Shown here in pieces: positions 12,467 through 32,375 of a stretch of 64,000 bases of DNA; the stretch's first letter is position 1, and the number at the start of each line of letters is the position of its first letter. Source of the stretch: Hybos culiciformis (lineage: Eukaryota; Arthropoda; Insecta; Diptera; Hybotidae); the NCBI GenBank assembly GCA_964007475.1, contig OZ023274.1, positions 100,325,322-100,389,321 on the forward strand. The letters run 5' to 3'. Under the pieces are notes generated by a model. The model saw only the letters and a list, made by a program, of their open reading frames with translations, was not told the origin of the DNA and ran no database searches. Made by a program: the position numbers and the translations under genes.

Positions 12467-15400
12467 AAAAAATTAATAATACATAAATAAAAATTTAAAA
12501 CAATTTTTAAATTCTTATTTATTTCTATTCTAAATCTCCTTTTTTGATTCCTATTTAAAAAAAATAGATCAGTTAACAAATGAATCAAATGACCAATGCA
12601 TTACGAAAGCGAAACTTTTAATGTCGTAAAATTAATTGTAGCTTAAAAACCAGAACTTAATAGAATTTTATCTTTTAGTTATAATGCTAAAAATGATGAA
12701 AATTTATTCCAAATTTATGAAAAAAAAAAAAAAAAATGTTTCTCTTAAAATTAGAAAAGATATGGTGTCTTAAAGTAAAAATATATTCATATATAAATTA
12801 ATTAAAATGCATATACGAATGTACTAGTACGTTGTAATAGGTACATACATATATATTATTTATAGAACGTCTTATGAAAATAGGTCATTGACATCAATTT
12901 TAAGGCTGTAAGAAGAATTGGAATAAAAATCGTAATTACAATAAACTTTTGATTAATCAAAATATCAAGAACTGGCCCCACATATTTCATGTATGAGATA
13001 ATTTTTATATTTCACAATTTTATTTTATCATTTTTGAGTTGATAATCCTTTAAAAAAAAAGAACTAGTTCATTAAAAAAGCAAGTCCTTCATATTCTTCC
13101 TGTGCAATATGAAAAACATATTAACTTAGAGATCCTCTTGAACACATCATATAACATAAATAAAATGGTTTTTATTAATCTACACGCAAAACCTAACCAT
13201 ATCTTTATATATTACGCATTACATAACAGACAAATTTCGGTGATTCGGGCTTCCATTATTTATTAACCAGTGAAATTGCGAGTTTCATTCTCCCTTTAAC
13301 ATCTCATCTTTAACAAGCAGGAACGCACAGATTATCCAAGTTTCATACGGAAACGGGCCAGAGGTTATTTACATATAATTTTACATATAATTCAAAATGC
13401 AGGTATAATGTTATAAAAAATTAAACCATTTGTTAATTAAGGATTAACACCTGGATGAACCGCATCAGGTACACAGGTACGTTTATTTTTGTAATGATGT
13501 TTGTTTGTTTTTGTGATGAGACCTTTTAAAAGACCCACTCAATAACTCGGTGAACTCAGTTTTAATAAACATTTTAAAGTGGTTTCTTTCAAAGTGTTCA
13601 TTAAAGTAATTTTTAAATATTAATAGCTCGAAACCCAAGATATTGAGGTTATTTAGAAACAGTTACTTGTTGTGATAGCATATTTCTTTAAATTAGCTGC
13701 AGTGATTTGCAAAATTTTAATACTTCGATTTATAGTTTTCATTAATTAGGTACGTTTGTATTTGTACCCACTTTATTTTTAATGAAGAACTTCAAATTTT
13801 TGATATTGATATGATTTCTTTTGGATATATGTCAGTTGTACAATCAAAAATACCACATGTACAATTTAAAGTTTAATTGTAATTCTGGTTTTTTGGATTG
13901 CACAAGTGGTAAAAAGAATCCACTTGTACAATTGACTACTTGTACAGGGAAAAACCACTTGTATCGACTCTTACCACTTGTACATTTTAGACCAGTTGTA
14001 CAATTTATAATTCATACAGGTATTAAAACTCTTTTTTCGCAACTTTAAGTATGGCTTTCTGAGCAAAGGACTTTTCGGTTGTCCCTGCGGGCTGTATGTA
14101 TTAAAATCTCTTTTTCTCAACTTTACCATAGAGATTGTAAAATCCCGTGTCAAGCCGCAACTAGTATAACGTATTTATCAATCCGAAAAACTAATGTATT
14201 ATACAAAAAAATTATTTTCGTGTATCAAATCAGTGAAACAAATTAAAAAAAAATATTTTATTTTATCTTCATTTATTTTTATATATAATTTTTTTCTTTC
14301 ATTATTTCTTTGGTAATTTCAATATTTTTATTTAATTAATAATTTCTAAATTTCTAAATTAATATATATTTTTATTTACATTATTTTAATTTTTTGTATA
14401 AATAATATAATTGTTAAATTTTCTTTTTTATATTTGTTTTAAAAATTTATATGTTTATTCTATAAAAATAATTTAGGTTTGGATTGTCCTAAAAATTTAA
14501 ATAAAAAATAATAATTAAACTATTCATATTGAATAATTTTTTTGTCAGATTATTCGATATTATGCCAAAAAAATTTTCTTTTTATAATAATTTTTTGGTG
14601 GAAATTAAGTAGGTAGGTACTATAATTATACTATATTTAAAAAATGTTTGGTGTATTTACTTATTTTCATGCTGTCTTAAAATTTAAAATACTGTTTTGA
14701 TTATCTTTAATTATATAATATTTGATGAAAAAAATTAATTAAGTCGAAAGATTTTTATAAAAATATCTCGAAATTTAAATTGAAGAAATTCATACGACCA
14801 TTATTTTAAAACAAGTAATATAAATCGGCAAGGAAGGACTTTGTTTTGAATAACTTAATAGGAACTCTGCCTATGAAACATTTTGACAGTAAATTTTTTA
14901 AAATTTTATTGAGATTTTTTTTTTTAATACATAATGTATGTGTATGTTCAATACGTAAAAATTAAATTGTTAGAACATAATTCGCAGACTAAAAATCACA
15001 TGAGTCTAATTATCTATTTAAAATTCGATGTTAATTTGAGGTTCCTAATTATTTTGACAGGTAAGTGGTTTCGTATCCTATTATTTTCAGAAAGTGCTCG
15101 TAACCACAATTGAAAAAATCGGTTGGGGAGTTTCAATAAAAAAAATTATTTAAAATTTTTTTCCTTTCTGAAATAAAATGATAAAATAATTTTTCACACA
15201 AAATTTCTAATATTACATACATAAGTAGTTATTAAAAAAATAAATAAAATAAATAAAAAAATATTTATCACAACCAAAATACTTATTTTTGTCACTAATC
15301 TCTATAAACTTAAAAACTGTTATAATTTGTCATTCAAATTTAATCTTTTTCGAAATGAACTAAAAAAATAGATCAATAAAATATAACATTTTTTGAAGCA

Positions 15401-16537
15401 AAGCGTATTATTTTAAAATTAAAAAAAAATTGATTATGTGGAAATCGTTCTCTTTCCGTTAGGCTTAAAATCTTATTCATTCTCTGCATAAACTTTGTAA
15501 ATGTTATCTTAAAAATTTCTAACTAAGTATTTAAATTATTATAAAATGTTGAGTTATTGAGATGAAGATTTTCAATTTGATGGTCTTCGAAACTTTGTAA
15601 AGCTATTTAAAGCAATTTGAATGACAATAACAACATTATCTTCATAAATGTCAACATACCATTAATTATAAAATTTCTAATTGTTATGATTAAACTTATT
15701 GTAAAAATTTCGTCTACTTTCTATACAACATTGAATATTTAAGCAAATAATGCTAAACTTTCACCAAATTTAAAAACATTTTATAATTCATAAGTCTTTG
15801 CATATTTGTTTTTATATAGTTTATCAATCAAGCACTTTGTTTTTTTAAACAAATTATTTAAAATATTATTGTTCTACAATATTTAATTTTAATTTATAAT
15901 TTAATTGGCGAAAAGAAACATATTAAAAAATTATATTTAAATTGCACTTTAATTACAAAATCAGTTTTGAAGATAATGAAAAAAAAACTAGGAAGCGGCG
16001 AATTAGTGTATCGTATTGTAATTGATATTTGTTGGTATTTCAATCAATATTAATTCAAAGCAAAAGATAAAACGACATAAAATCTATTAATTTTGTATGT
16101 TACTTTTCTAAAATAATTGACGGTTAGGAAGGTTATCATTCGTTCATAAAAATCATGAAAATAATTTTTTGAATAAAATTTAATGAATATGAAATTCTTT
16201 TTTTATTATTCAAATATTTGATCTTTACGTTCGAATTGAATTTTATAATAAGCCCCCTAATAATAGCTATAGTAGTTTTCATTTTTATGAATTTATGTGT
16301 AAATCATTACAACAATACAGTGAATTTATTTTGAGAACCTATGTGAAACTACATTTTTCCTAATTTCATTTCCATAATTGTGAATTTATGTATTTATTTA
16401 AATTAAACGCAGTATCTACAAGATGAAAAAAGTGCTATTTCATTTTTTTTTTGTTTAGGTAATTTAAAATCAAGTTAATTTTAATAAATATTTTAATTAT
16501 TCTCTATACTAAGTATTTTCAATAACTTAACCAAATA
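12467..16537. other. Intergenic region, no gene seen
   Basis: This is about 4 kb of AT-rich DNA. A block of TTGTACA-containing repeats lies at 13831-14003, and an approximate direct repeat (TATTAAAA..CTC..TTTCNCAACTTTA) is seen at about 14021 and 14099. These suggest a non-autonomous transposon remnant. No coding exon was recognised. Confidence 0.5.
13831..14003. repeat. Cluster of TTGTACA-type short repeats
   Basis: The heptamer TTGTACA, usually as CACTTGTACA or CAGTTGTACA, occurs five times with two near-variants (CACATGTACA, CACTTGTATC) within about 170 bp, all in the same orientation. Such clusters are typical of subterminal repeats of DNA transposons. No transposase is nearby. Confidence 0.6.
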
Positions 16538-19346
16538 TTATCGAACACTGGTAACACCACTTGACGCATTAAATTGATTTATACCTAAAACATGTTTCTC
16601 TTCATGATACTTTCTCAAGATATGTGATATCACCGATGATGTTTCCGAATCTCTAAAATAAAAATATAAATTAAATTGAGTTTTTAATTTCATTGAAAGT
16701 TCTTACCCCAGCCACATTGATAATGCATTCTGATTTTCTAACATGGATAAATAAGCTAAAAATAAATTAAACATTTTAGCTTTCTTAAAAAACTAAATTG
16801 TTTTAGAAATTTTTTTACCAATAAATATTTTTGGATTTCCTAAACTCATTTGAACTTGAGGTGACTCCAACATAGCTTTTAATATTGGAGATTCTTGTGA
16901 TAATCCATCACGCAATTCCATTAAACTAGCACTGCGATTGCCACATAACCATTCGGCAGCAGCTGCCTGATTATTGTGTGTTTTTTTAAAAGCTTCTAGC
17001 ACATCTGTTTCCGAAAACCCCATTTCAACTAATGCCGCAACATCTTCTCTAGGTGGTGACGTTTCTCGATGACTATAAATTCTGACAATTTCTAACAAGG
17101 CTTCAATATTTTCGATGGTATTCTGAATAAAAAAAAACACATTAGCTTAAACAAAGCCAAAAATTTCAATATTCTTACACGAGGAGTTTGAATTTTTGAA
17201 CCAGACATTTGTGGATCAGATTCTGTGGCTGGTACTTCCTCACTATGTTGATGGATCAGCCAATCCAATGCGGCCATATAAGTTCCACTAAAAAATTAAA
17301 ATTTATTATAGCCCAGTTAATATTATTCCAATATTAAAAAATGTATGTCATTTTAGGATTTTCACCGACTGATTTGATCAACTCAATTTCGTTAAAAAAA
17401 ATAAAAAACTTTAAAATCATAACATCAAAGCAGAATTACATTTTTTGCTTATAATTGTATTTAATTGAAAAAAAATGTACATTGAACACTTTTTTAAAGT
17501 AAGGATTTTCCTTTATTTAAAATGATATATCAGGAAAAGAACCTATTTTTAAAAATTCAGTATTTTTAAATATTTTGTATTTTCTATAACCATATAATAA
17601 ATATAACTCGTCTGCTGAGAAATGAAACAACGTATGATATTTATACGTCATTATTAGATAATAGCACCATTCGATTCCTCGTACTCGATTTTATAAGTAC
17701 AACTATTTTGCAATATTCTTAATGTTGATTAAAATGTGTTTTTAGATGAAAATTTTACGTTACTTGATATTTTTCCATACGTTTTTTTTAATTTTCAAAT
17801 CTTTAAACTCAAATTACTCGAAACTATACTTTTCATTATACATCGTTTCATTTTTCTGCAGACGAACTATAGGTGCTATATACAAATGTTCAACTGAATA
17901 TAAATATTAATAATAAAATGCAAGCATACTTACTTGTTAATTTTAAGTGCATATCTGGCTTTCTCCTTTGAAAATCCCATATCGACAAGGCACTGTAAAG
18001 TGTCACTTTGGTGTCTACGTTTATTAAGTATTTTCTGTTTCAGCATTGATATTAAACGTTTGGCATACGGTCCACAACCTATAATATAAGCTCCCTGTTG
18101 AGCTAATGAGATCAAAACCTTTCTAACATCTAATTGAATCTGTAAGAGAACGTGTTATTATTAAATATGTGTGTACTAAAAAAAATTTAATCTTACATCA
18201 TTTTGTAAAACTAAATCATTGACGTCAACTCTTTGAGTTCCCCTCACAGAATTAGAAGTAATGTTAGAAGTAGCTAATTCGATTTCTTCTGCACGGGGAC
18301 CACGATTAGTATCTCTTTGTGGTTGTTGCTGCTGCTGTTGAGAGGGCAATGGTGTGCGTCTAGTTGACAATATCAGTGTATCATTATTATTAATATTCAA
18401 TTGAGATAAAGTTAGTGATTCATTTAAGAACGGACTATTGTTATTAGTTAAATTTAAACGTGAATTATTCGCAATGTTGCTATCAGTTAACGATGTCGTA
18501 CTATTAGTATTATTTTCAGGCCGAATGAAACGATATTTTGGAATTAACTGTCGTACATCCGGTGAAAATAATGGCAAAGCACCAGAATCTTCTGATAATT
18601 CAATTAAGGCCTCATGTTTTAAATCAATCAGTTTTTTATTTCGGCTTGTTTGCAAATGAATAATTTTAGAATTTGGACTGATTATTCGAATTTTCATCTT
18701 TTCTTTGCTTTCATGAATTTGCTCTTTCGGTACCAGCGAACTGGATGATTGTTTCCTAAAAAAAATTTTTTGATTGATTTCAGCAACATTATTTAAATTA
18801 ATATAACTACCTTTTTTTGAAAATTTGCCGAAATTTATCCATAATTGGAATTTTTTAATATTATATTTATAGTCAAATTAACAACAGAAAATTAATTTTT
18901 TTTTTTTTTAAACTTACAATTTTGAAGTTTTAAAATCAGTTGATATTGAAGTTTGATTATGATGAATCGTATTAATATGTCGACTTGATCCAGCAATACC
19001 AGCCGCAGATGTTGAAATTCCGTCATTTACTATTGAAAAAAAATTAAAGGAAAACTTTTTATTCGTATTATCAGGTGGTTGTTGATTACAATTAAATAGG
19101 TTAGGGAGCTATTGGTATTATTCTAATTTGGTTTTGGTACAGAACAACTCATCTCGAAATGCCTACCTATCAACCTAGTTACCTATCTACCCCTAATTTG
19201 AACCAGCAGATTTTATGTGTACCTAATACGTTTTTATAACTTCTATGTTATAACTTCTATTTTATAACTTTAAGCAGCACTTTGTCTCGGCGGTGTCTCT
19301 GAATCTTACCTGTGGAAGGGGTTTGATCTCGTTTCCGTGACGTCAT
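16538..19346 (-). CDS. UBAC1: UBAC1 / KPC2 homologue (ubiquitin-associated domain protein)
   Basis: This is the non-catalytic partner of the RNF123 (KPC1) ubiquitin ligase; it binds ubiquitinated substrates and the proteasome. Minus-strand exons in order are 19346-19310, 19029-18918, 18755-18197, 18139-17934, 17287-17179, 17122-16819, 16755-16707 and 16652-16538. All are GT-AG with matching phases, giving 496 aa. The protein has a ubiquitin-like region beginning MKIRIISPNSK. Next comes a low-complexity insert with a run of six Gln. UBA1 follows (LQCLVDMGFSKEKARYALK ... ALDWLIHQH, split between two exons), then UBA2 (VAALVEMGFSETDVLEAF ... AAAAEWLCGN). A STI1-like C-terminal region (SPILKAMLESPQVQM) comes last. 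It is about 90 residues longer than human UBAC1 because of an N-terminal extension and the insert. The first short exon (MTSRKRDQTPST) is inferred from splice phase, so the start is less certain than the rest. Confidence 0.9.
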
Positions 19347-25828
<6,482 letters not shown>

Positions 25829-28800
25829 CATCATCAAAAGTTTTCTAAGTCTGGAGAAAATAAACAAAACATTTTGACGACGATTACATGTAAGTTAATA
25901 CCAAATTGGAAATTAATAAATAAATAGTTGCTTTATTTTAAAATTAAGAAATTTAATACAAATTATTGCCCAAAATTATTAAAAAAAAAAAAAAAAAACA
26001 GGTCTATTTGAATTGTCTACACAATACATAAAAACTGTGGTATCCGAATAATTGATATTTTTTTTATATTTTTAAATCAAATTTAAGATAATCAACTGAT
26101 AACTATTATTTTTTCTTATCAATGTGTTTTTTTTTTTTTTTAGTGTAATCAAATTTATAAATTTTGTCCATGGAAAAAAGGAAAACTGATTAATGTAATC
26201 TAATACCAATATGTGAAGATGAATGAAGAAAACTTTAAGATCGGTATATCGGTATATTTTTGGCAATACAAAAATTCCTTTTTTCAGTTTCCATATTTAA
26301 AAAAAATTACTATCTAAAATTAAAAGAATTTGTTTTTTATTTTATTCATAAAACTCGTAAAATGAAAAACAAATTATTTATTTTTAAATATAAATCTATC
26401 ATATATAAACAAAATAAAAAATTAAAAAAAACTTTTTAGAGAAAACTGAAAGAAAAAAAAATTATTATAAAATCGAAAAAAAAAATATTATTTTATTTTA
26501 TTGGACTTCTTTGTAAATATTACATGTAATTAGTTTTTTTTTATATTCTATGTTTTTCAATACACATAAATATATCATTGAATCATTCAATTTTTTAAAC
26601 ATAATTTTTTTTTTTTATAATTAAGTTTTATAAAAAAAAAATTTGTTTCGTAACCAACGTCATTATTACATCAAAAACATTTTTTTTAGAGTGTTTAAAA
26701 AATAATATTCAACTTTTAAAAATATAACAGTTTTACAAGTAATATGTTTTTTTGTTTATGCAAATTAATATTAAACTCATTCTCTTAATATTTACTTGAA
26801 ATTGTGTAAAAAAATTAAATAAATCTAGTATTGGCCTTTTTGCAATTGGAAATATTAAAAAAAAAAGATATTATTTAAAAAATGACATTATTACCTAGAT
26901 GTTGGAGATATTAAAAGTTTAGTTTATAAATTATCTGAATGATTCAAATTATATAAAAAAAATTTATATACTTTTGTTTGTAACAATTACTTGCTTTCTA
27001 ATAACTCAATAAATTTAAAATTAAATAATACATTTTTTATGAAAAAAAAAATATTTTTTAATTACATATACATACAACCATATAAATTATTTATAAAGCC
27101 GAAATGGTCAAAGTAATTAATAAATATCAATATAATATTCCATAAATATTTTTTGTTTAATATTTTTATATTTAATCACGTTTAATCTGTATTTAAATAC
27201 TGGTAAATTTTTTATCAGTAAATAAAATCATCTAGTTATGGGCTTATGTGTCAACAATTTTTGGAGATCATTCATTATTCATAATGATCATGAATTTTGG
27301 ATTTTATATCAGCTGTGCTGATCGAAATGAAACAAAAACAAAAAAAATTTCTATTCCATATAAAAATATATATTGATAATGTAAATATAGTTTAAATCTT
27401 ACAATTTAGAACTTTCAAGTTAATGTTATTGTAAATAAATAAATAAAAATATTTTCTGTTGATCATTTCGGTATTTGAATATTTTTATATTTTACATCCC
27501 TTAATAATGATATATTATATGTATAATAATAAATTACATTATCTGAATTAATTGTTTAAAAATAAGATAAGAAAATAATCTTAAAAATAAGATTTTAATA
27601 ATTATAAAACTAGAAGTTAGTATTTTTTTATTAAGTAAGTTTAAACAAAAATTAATTAAGCAGGCTTAAGTATAATTTTTTAAAATTAATTTTTTTTTAC
27701 AAAAAAAACTTTCTGTCTTAATTTTAAAAACAAAAACACAGGAAGTTTAAAGTAAACAATAGTATACTTTCTTATTAAAATTAATTGCAATAGATTCGGT
27801 TATTAAAAAAATTTATCAAAAAGAAAACAATCATATATGAGAAATGTGGAAGATCTGTCAGTTAGTGTACCTACTTATAAAAGAAATGTGTAACAGAGAT
27901 ATCAATGAAGTTTTGTAACTTCTTAATATTATTAGTTATCTATCGCATTGAGAATTATTTTATCTTGAAAAATATTTCATTTTTCTTTTTCATTAATAAA
28001 TATAATTATGTCAAGGAACTTGGACAACTTATTTTATAAATAAACTAATAATATGTGTCTTATTGTTCTTTCTTTGTTTTATCTTCTTCATCATTTTCTT
28101 CTGTTTTATATTTTTTTATTTCTTTTTTAATTTTCCTAATTATTTTTATTTGTTTTTTTTTTTTTTTTCAATTTTAAGTTTTTTTGTATTTTGTATTTGA
28201 CAGATCGCGATATTCTTATTCTTTAAGTTCAAACAAGATTTTTTGAAAATAATATTTGGTTCAGTAAATAAAAATTAAAAAAAACTCTTATTATGGATTA
28301 TTTTTACGTGGAATGACTGCTTTATGCTTAGGGAGTATGAACGCGCTATGTGTTGCAAGAACGGAGTTATTACTTTAAATACATTAGAATTAGTTGAAAT
28401 ATTTGTTTTAAAATTTACTGAAAATTATTTATAAGATTTTTATTATGCAAATAAAATAATTAAAATTTTCAATATGGATAAAAGAGGCGACTAATAGGTC
28501 TATACCCGAGCGCACTCTGAACTGATATTTTTTCGAAAACTTTTATTCAATTTTAATTTCGGTAAAGTTACATACTTTATGTACTTCTGATTGAATTAGA
28601 CGGAAAGATAAGATTTTTGAACCATCATTTCATAGTGAGTTGAGGAATAGTCCTATAAGATCTTATGCAGGATGAAAAATTTTAAAATAATAAATCATTT
28701 ATTGGTAATTTTAAAATACATAAATCATATTAAGCCTCTTTTGTTTAATTTAATTAAGAATTTTTTTTTATTACTTTGATTTTCTAATGAAGCTGATTTA

Positions 28801-31800
28801 GGCGATCATGGTGGTCTGACGCCATTATTTGATAAATTTCATAAGACAAAGAAGACATCTTGTACTGATTTTCTTATCAACATTTTTAATGCATTTATCA
28901 TTATGGAAAAATTAGTTATTATATTATTAATATTACTTTAATTTGTAGGTAAAAACAAGCAAACAAGTTGAATTTCTGAAATAGTCATAATAATATCATT
29001 CAACCTAAGAATTTTCTTCAAATATTCAACAGAAATTATTTTTCATATTTCTCGCATAAGAATTAAAACAAAATTTTAACATTTAATTCGGATTTTTTTG
29101 AAGAAAAGCCTATATATAAATCTTATTATTTTATTGATACTACAATGTAAATAAATTTAAAAAAAAATAGAATAATCATTATAAAAACAAAGTTCAATAA
29201 AATCAATTATAAAATATTTCATAAATAAAAAAAAAAAAGTTGTAATTAAAATTGGCTGGCGTATTTACATAAGTAATAAAACTTTCAGTTTTCTCACTTT
29301 ATTTTTTAATTTTATTAAAAAAAACTTAAAAAGTAATATTTCTTTTAATTTAAATCATTAATATTTTTTTTGATTCATTTTCTTTATTATTTTTTTTTTC
29401 TTGAACAAGAAAAAAACTAGAATTGATTGATAAAATTTTTTTTTTGCTCTTTTTAAGATTTTTTCCAGGTAGTAGTATATTAAAATTGAATTAATATTAA
29501 TTTATTTGATTTTTTCATTCTTGTATCATTACCAATTGATGTATCAATAAAAATTTTTTTCAATAAAGGTGAGAAAAAATTAAAAGAGTCGTCGCCAAAA
29601 TTCTTGTTGTTTTATTAATAATTTAAAAAATAATTTTTTTCAGTATCATCTTTCTGAATTTGAAATCAATTTTAATGGAAAATTTGGATATACATACATA
29701 CTTTTATTGTTTTATTTATATTTGAAAGTATGACAGAAACCATATAAGATACAACATCACATACTTCTCTGTTGCTGTTGTCGATCTTAATGGTAAAAAA
29801 TATTAATTTATTTTTTCTAAGTATAGCCTTGATTGACTTGTTTCATTGTGAAATGTACTTTACTTACTTTTTTATCGATCCCAATTCTTTAAATCATCAA
29901 TAATTAAATCAAGATTTAATAGGTATAAAGAATTCAGTATTTCTGGCATTTTAATAAAATACGTGTAATTCTTTGTTTTATCAGAAATGTATATAGTTTT
30001 TAGCTTATCTTTCTCTTTTGTAAATATGTTTTTCAAAAAAGTAGATAACGATTTAGTGTTTTCACAGATGTATGGTACAGACTTCAATATCAAGATCCAA
30101 GTACAAATATTTGAATGAACTATTAAAAAAATTAATTTCCATTTAATTCTTGCTATTGAACAAAAAAAACTAATTAACTATATTTTTTCTTCACAATTTT
30201 GAATTGATAACTTCTAGTTATTTTTAAGTTTATCATCAACTTCGAATAATGATTTTAAGCACGAAAGTTCAACTAAATTTTTATAATTTTTTTTTTTTGG
30301 TTATGGCAATTTACATCCTTTGCTTTACCAATATAAAATTTTCTGATTCTGAAAATATCCAATGAAGTTCGTCCAAACTTTACGAGAAAATAATAATTAT
30401 ATTACAATTTCGTACTATTAGTTGTAGAAATTTTTCTATTAAAACTTTACAATTAAATTTTATGGTACACCTTCGCCGGTTAAAAAATCTGTAATAAACT
30501 AAAGATTTTAAAAAATCTACATTTTTTTTTTTAATAAATATTTTATTAACATTTTTAATTTTGATATAAAAAATTACAGTTTCACTTATTTAATTTCATT
30601 AAATCATTTACACTACTTACGCACTATTTTATTAGCAATAAAAAATCGAATTAAATAAATTAGCCACAAACAATATTAATAAAAAATTCTTTAATGAAAA
30701 GATATAAAAAAATATAATATTCCCATAAAAAAATATTATTTTCTTCTAAATTTTAACAATTCAGCTTTGAATCTTCTCCCTGAAAAACAAAATGTGGACA
30801 AACAAAAAAAAAACTAATAAAATTAATTCAAATAAGCCTTAATTAATACAATAATATATATATGAAATTGTTTGAATGTATAAATAAAAATATGTTAAGT
30901 AGGTAGAGCGAAACTAAGTTCAGGGGATCAGCTAGTGTATCATAAAAATATATATTATCATTTCATAAAAATTAATTAATGTAAATAACTTAATACTTAC
31001 TAATCGCTAATTTAATTTACAATTGCGCATAAGTTCCAAACAGAAAGAATTTAAGTGAGTGATTATTTATTTAAATTCCACTGTAAAGTCGTTTGAAAAA
31101 CCTATTCTCGAATTGCATTTTATTGCAACTCTATGTTGGACCAAATGAAACAAAAAATATGATTTTCAAAACAATCGACCGCCCTGATAGTTACACTTAA
31201 GAAAATATTCGACAATGCGACGAATCAATGTTTCGGTTTAAAATTTTCAAAGGATAATTATGAGTGTTAACATTTTTTTTTTAAAACTAGATATATAATA
31301 GTAAAGTGTACAATGTCAAATTTTTTCACGTGATTAACTTTTTATGGCCTCATTAGTTACTAAATTTAATGAGATAACAATTGACTGAAAATTGAAGTTA
31401 ATTCAGAGTGCATCCAACTTAAATAGAAAAAAAAAATTACAATCTAATGTAATCAAATCAAACTGAGATTCTTTTGTTGCAGAAATTGATATTAAAGTAG
31501 AAAGATAAAAATCAAATGTTATTTTAAAAATTTGAACATCAATTTTGTACCAAAGCGTCAATTGTTTGAATAATGATTAAAGTATTTTCACATGAGGTTA
31601 GAAAACTCTGCTTCTCCAAAATTACGATTAAAAAAAAAAATTAAAGATTATTAAATTTAAATGAATAAAATGAATAAATAAACGAAACCAATGAAAAAAT
31701 AAAAAAAAATTCTCAATATTATTATCTATATTATATTATTTATTAAAAAATTACAAAAATGATATTAATATTATTGTTAAAGTGATTTTTTTTAAAAAAC

Positions 31801-32375
31801 ATTATATATTAAAAGCAATGAAATTAATTTTGACTTTTCATTCAATATGAACGACACATTTCATTAATAAAAATTAAAAAAATTAAAATATGTATAAAGT
31901 AATTGAATTGCCAGTTGTTACAAAATCGAAAATAATTAAAAACAAAGCATTTCATACATAAACAATTTTATTTACTGAGATTTTAAAGAACGATTACGAA
32001 ATTAAAAGAAAAAAAAAAACAAAACATCTTAAATTTAATGAATTTATATAACAAATTTAGGCCCATTATATTCCAGTCGTATTTTTAAACTGCTTGTACA
32101 TATTAAAACATTATCGCTAGAAAAATTAAATGTAAAACTGGGCCATAATAAGTTATCCATAGATCTATCTAACTAAAAATAATGTTTCGTATTATTGATT
32201 CTTGATAAGCTGGCAATTCAATATTGTAACAATGTTAATATATTATGATTTTCAGTAAATTTTTTTGTTTTTTTTTTTCTATACATTTTATTTTTATTGA
32301 CAAGGAAAATTAAAGCAATTTGTGAAAATTATAGATATATATAAGTTTAGAAAAAAAATATATTATTTTAGTATT
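25829..32375. other. Gene-poor intergenic region
   Basis: This is about 6.5 kb of very AT-rich sequence between the convergent ends of hiiragi and centrosomin. Two GC-richer patches (about 28300-28380 and 28790-28870) can be read as short peptide-like frames but have no recognisable homology or splice partners. The 73-codon minus-strand frame at 29872-30093 is equally unconvincing. I see no supported gene. Confidence 0.5.

Noticed and set aside
16793..17277. Separate small minus-strand ORFs at 16793-17140 and 17092-17277 as independent genes
   Set aside because: They are exons 5 and 6 of UBAC1, read through their splice donors.
28290..28900. Peptide-like plus-strand readings near 28320 and 28795
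   Set aside because: Short, no clear acceptor/donor pairs and no family resemblance.
29872..30093. Minus-strand 73-codon ORF as a gene
   Set aside because: No recognisable domain, no partner exon, and composition matches the AT-rich background.
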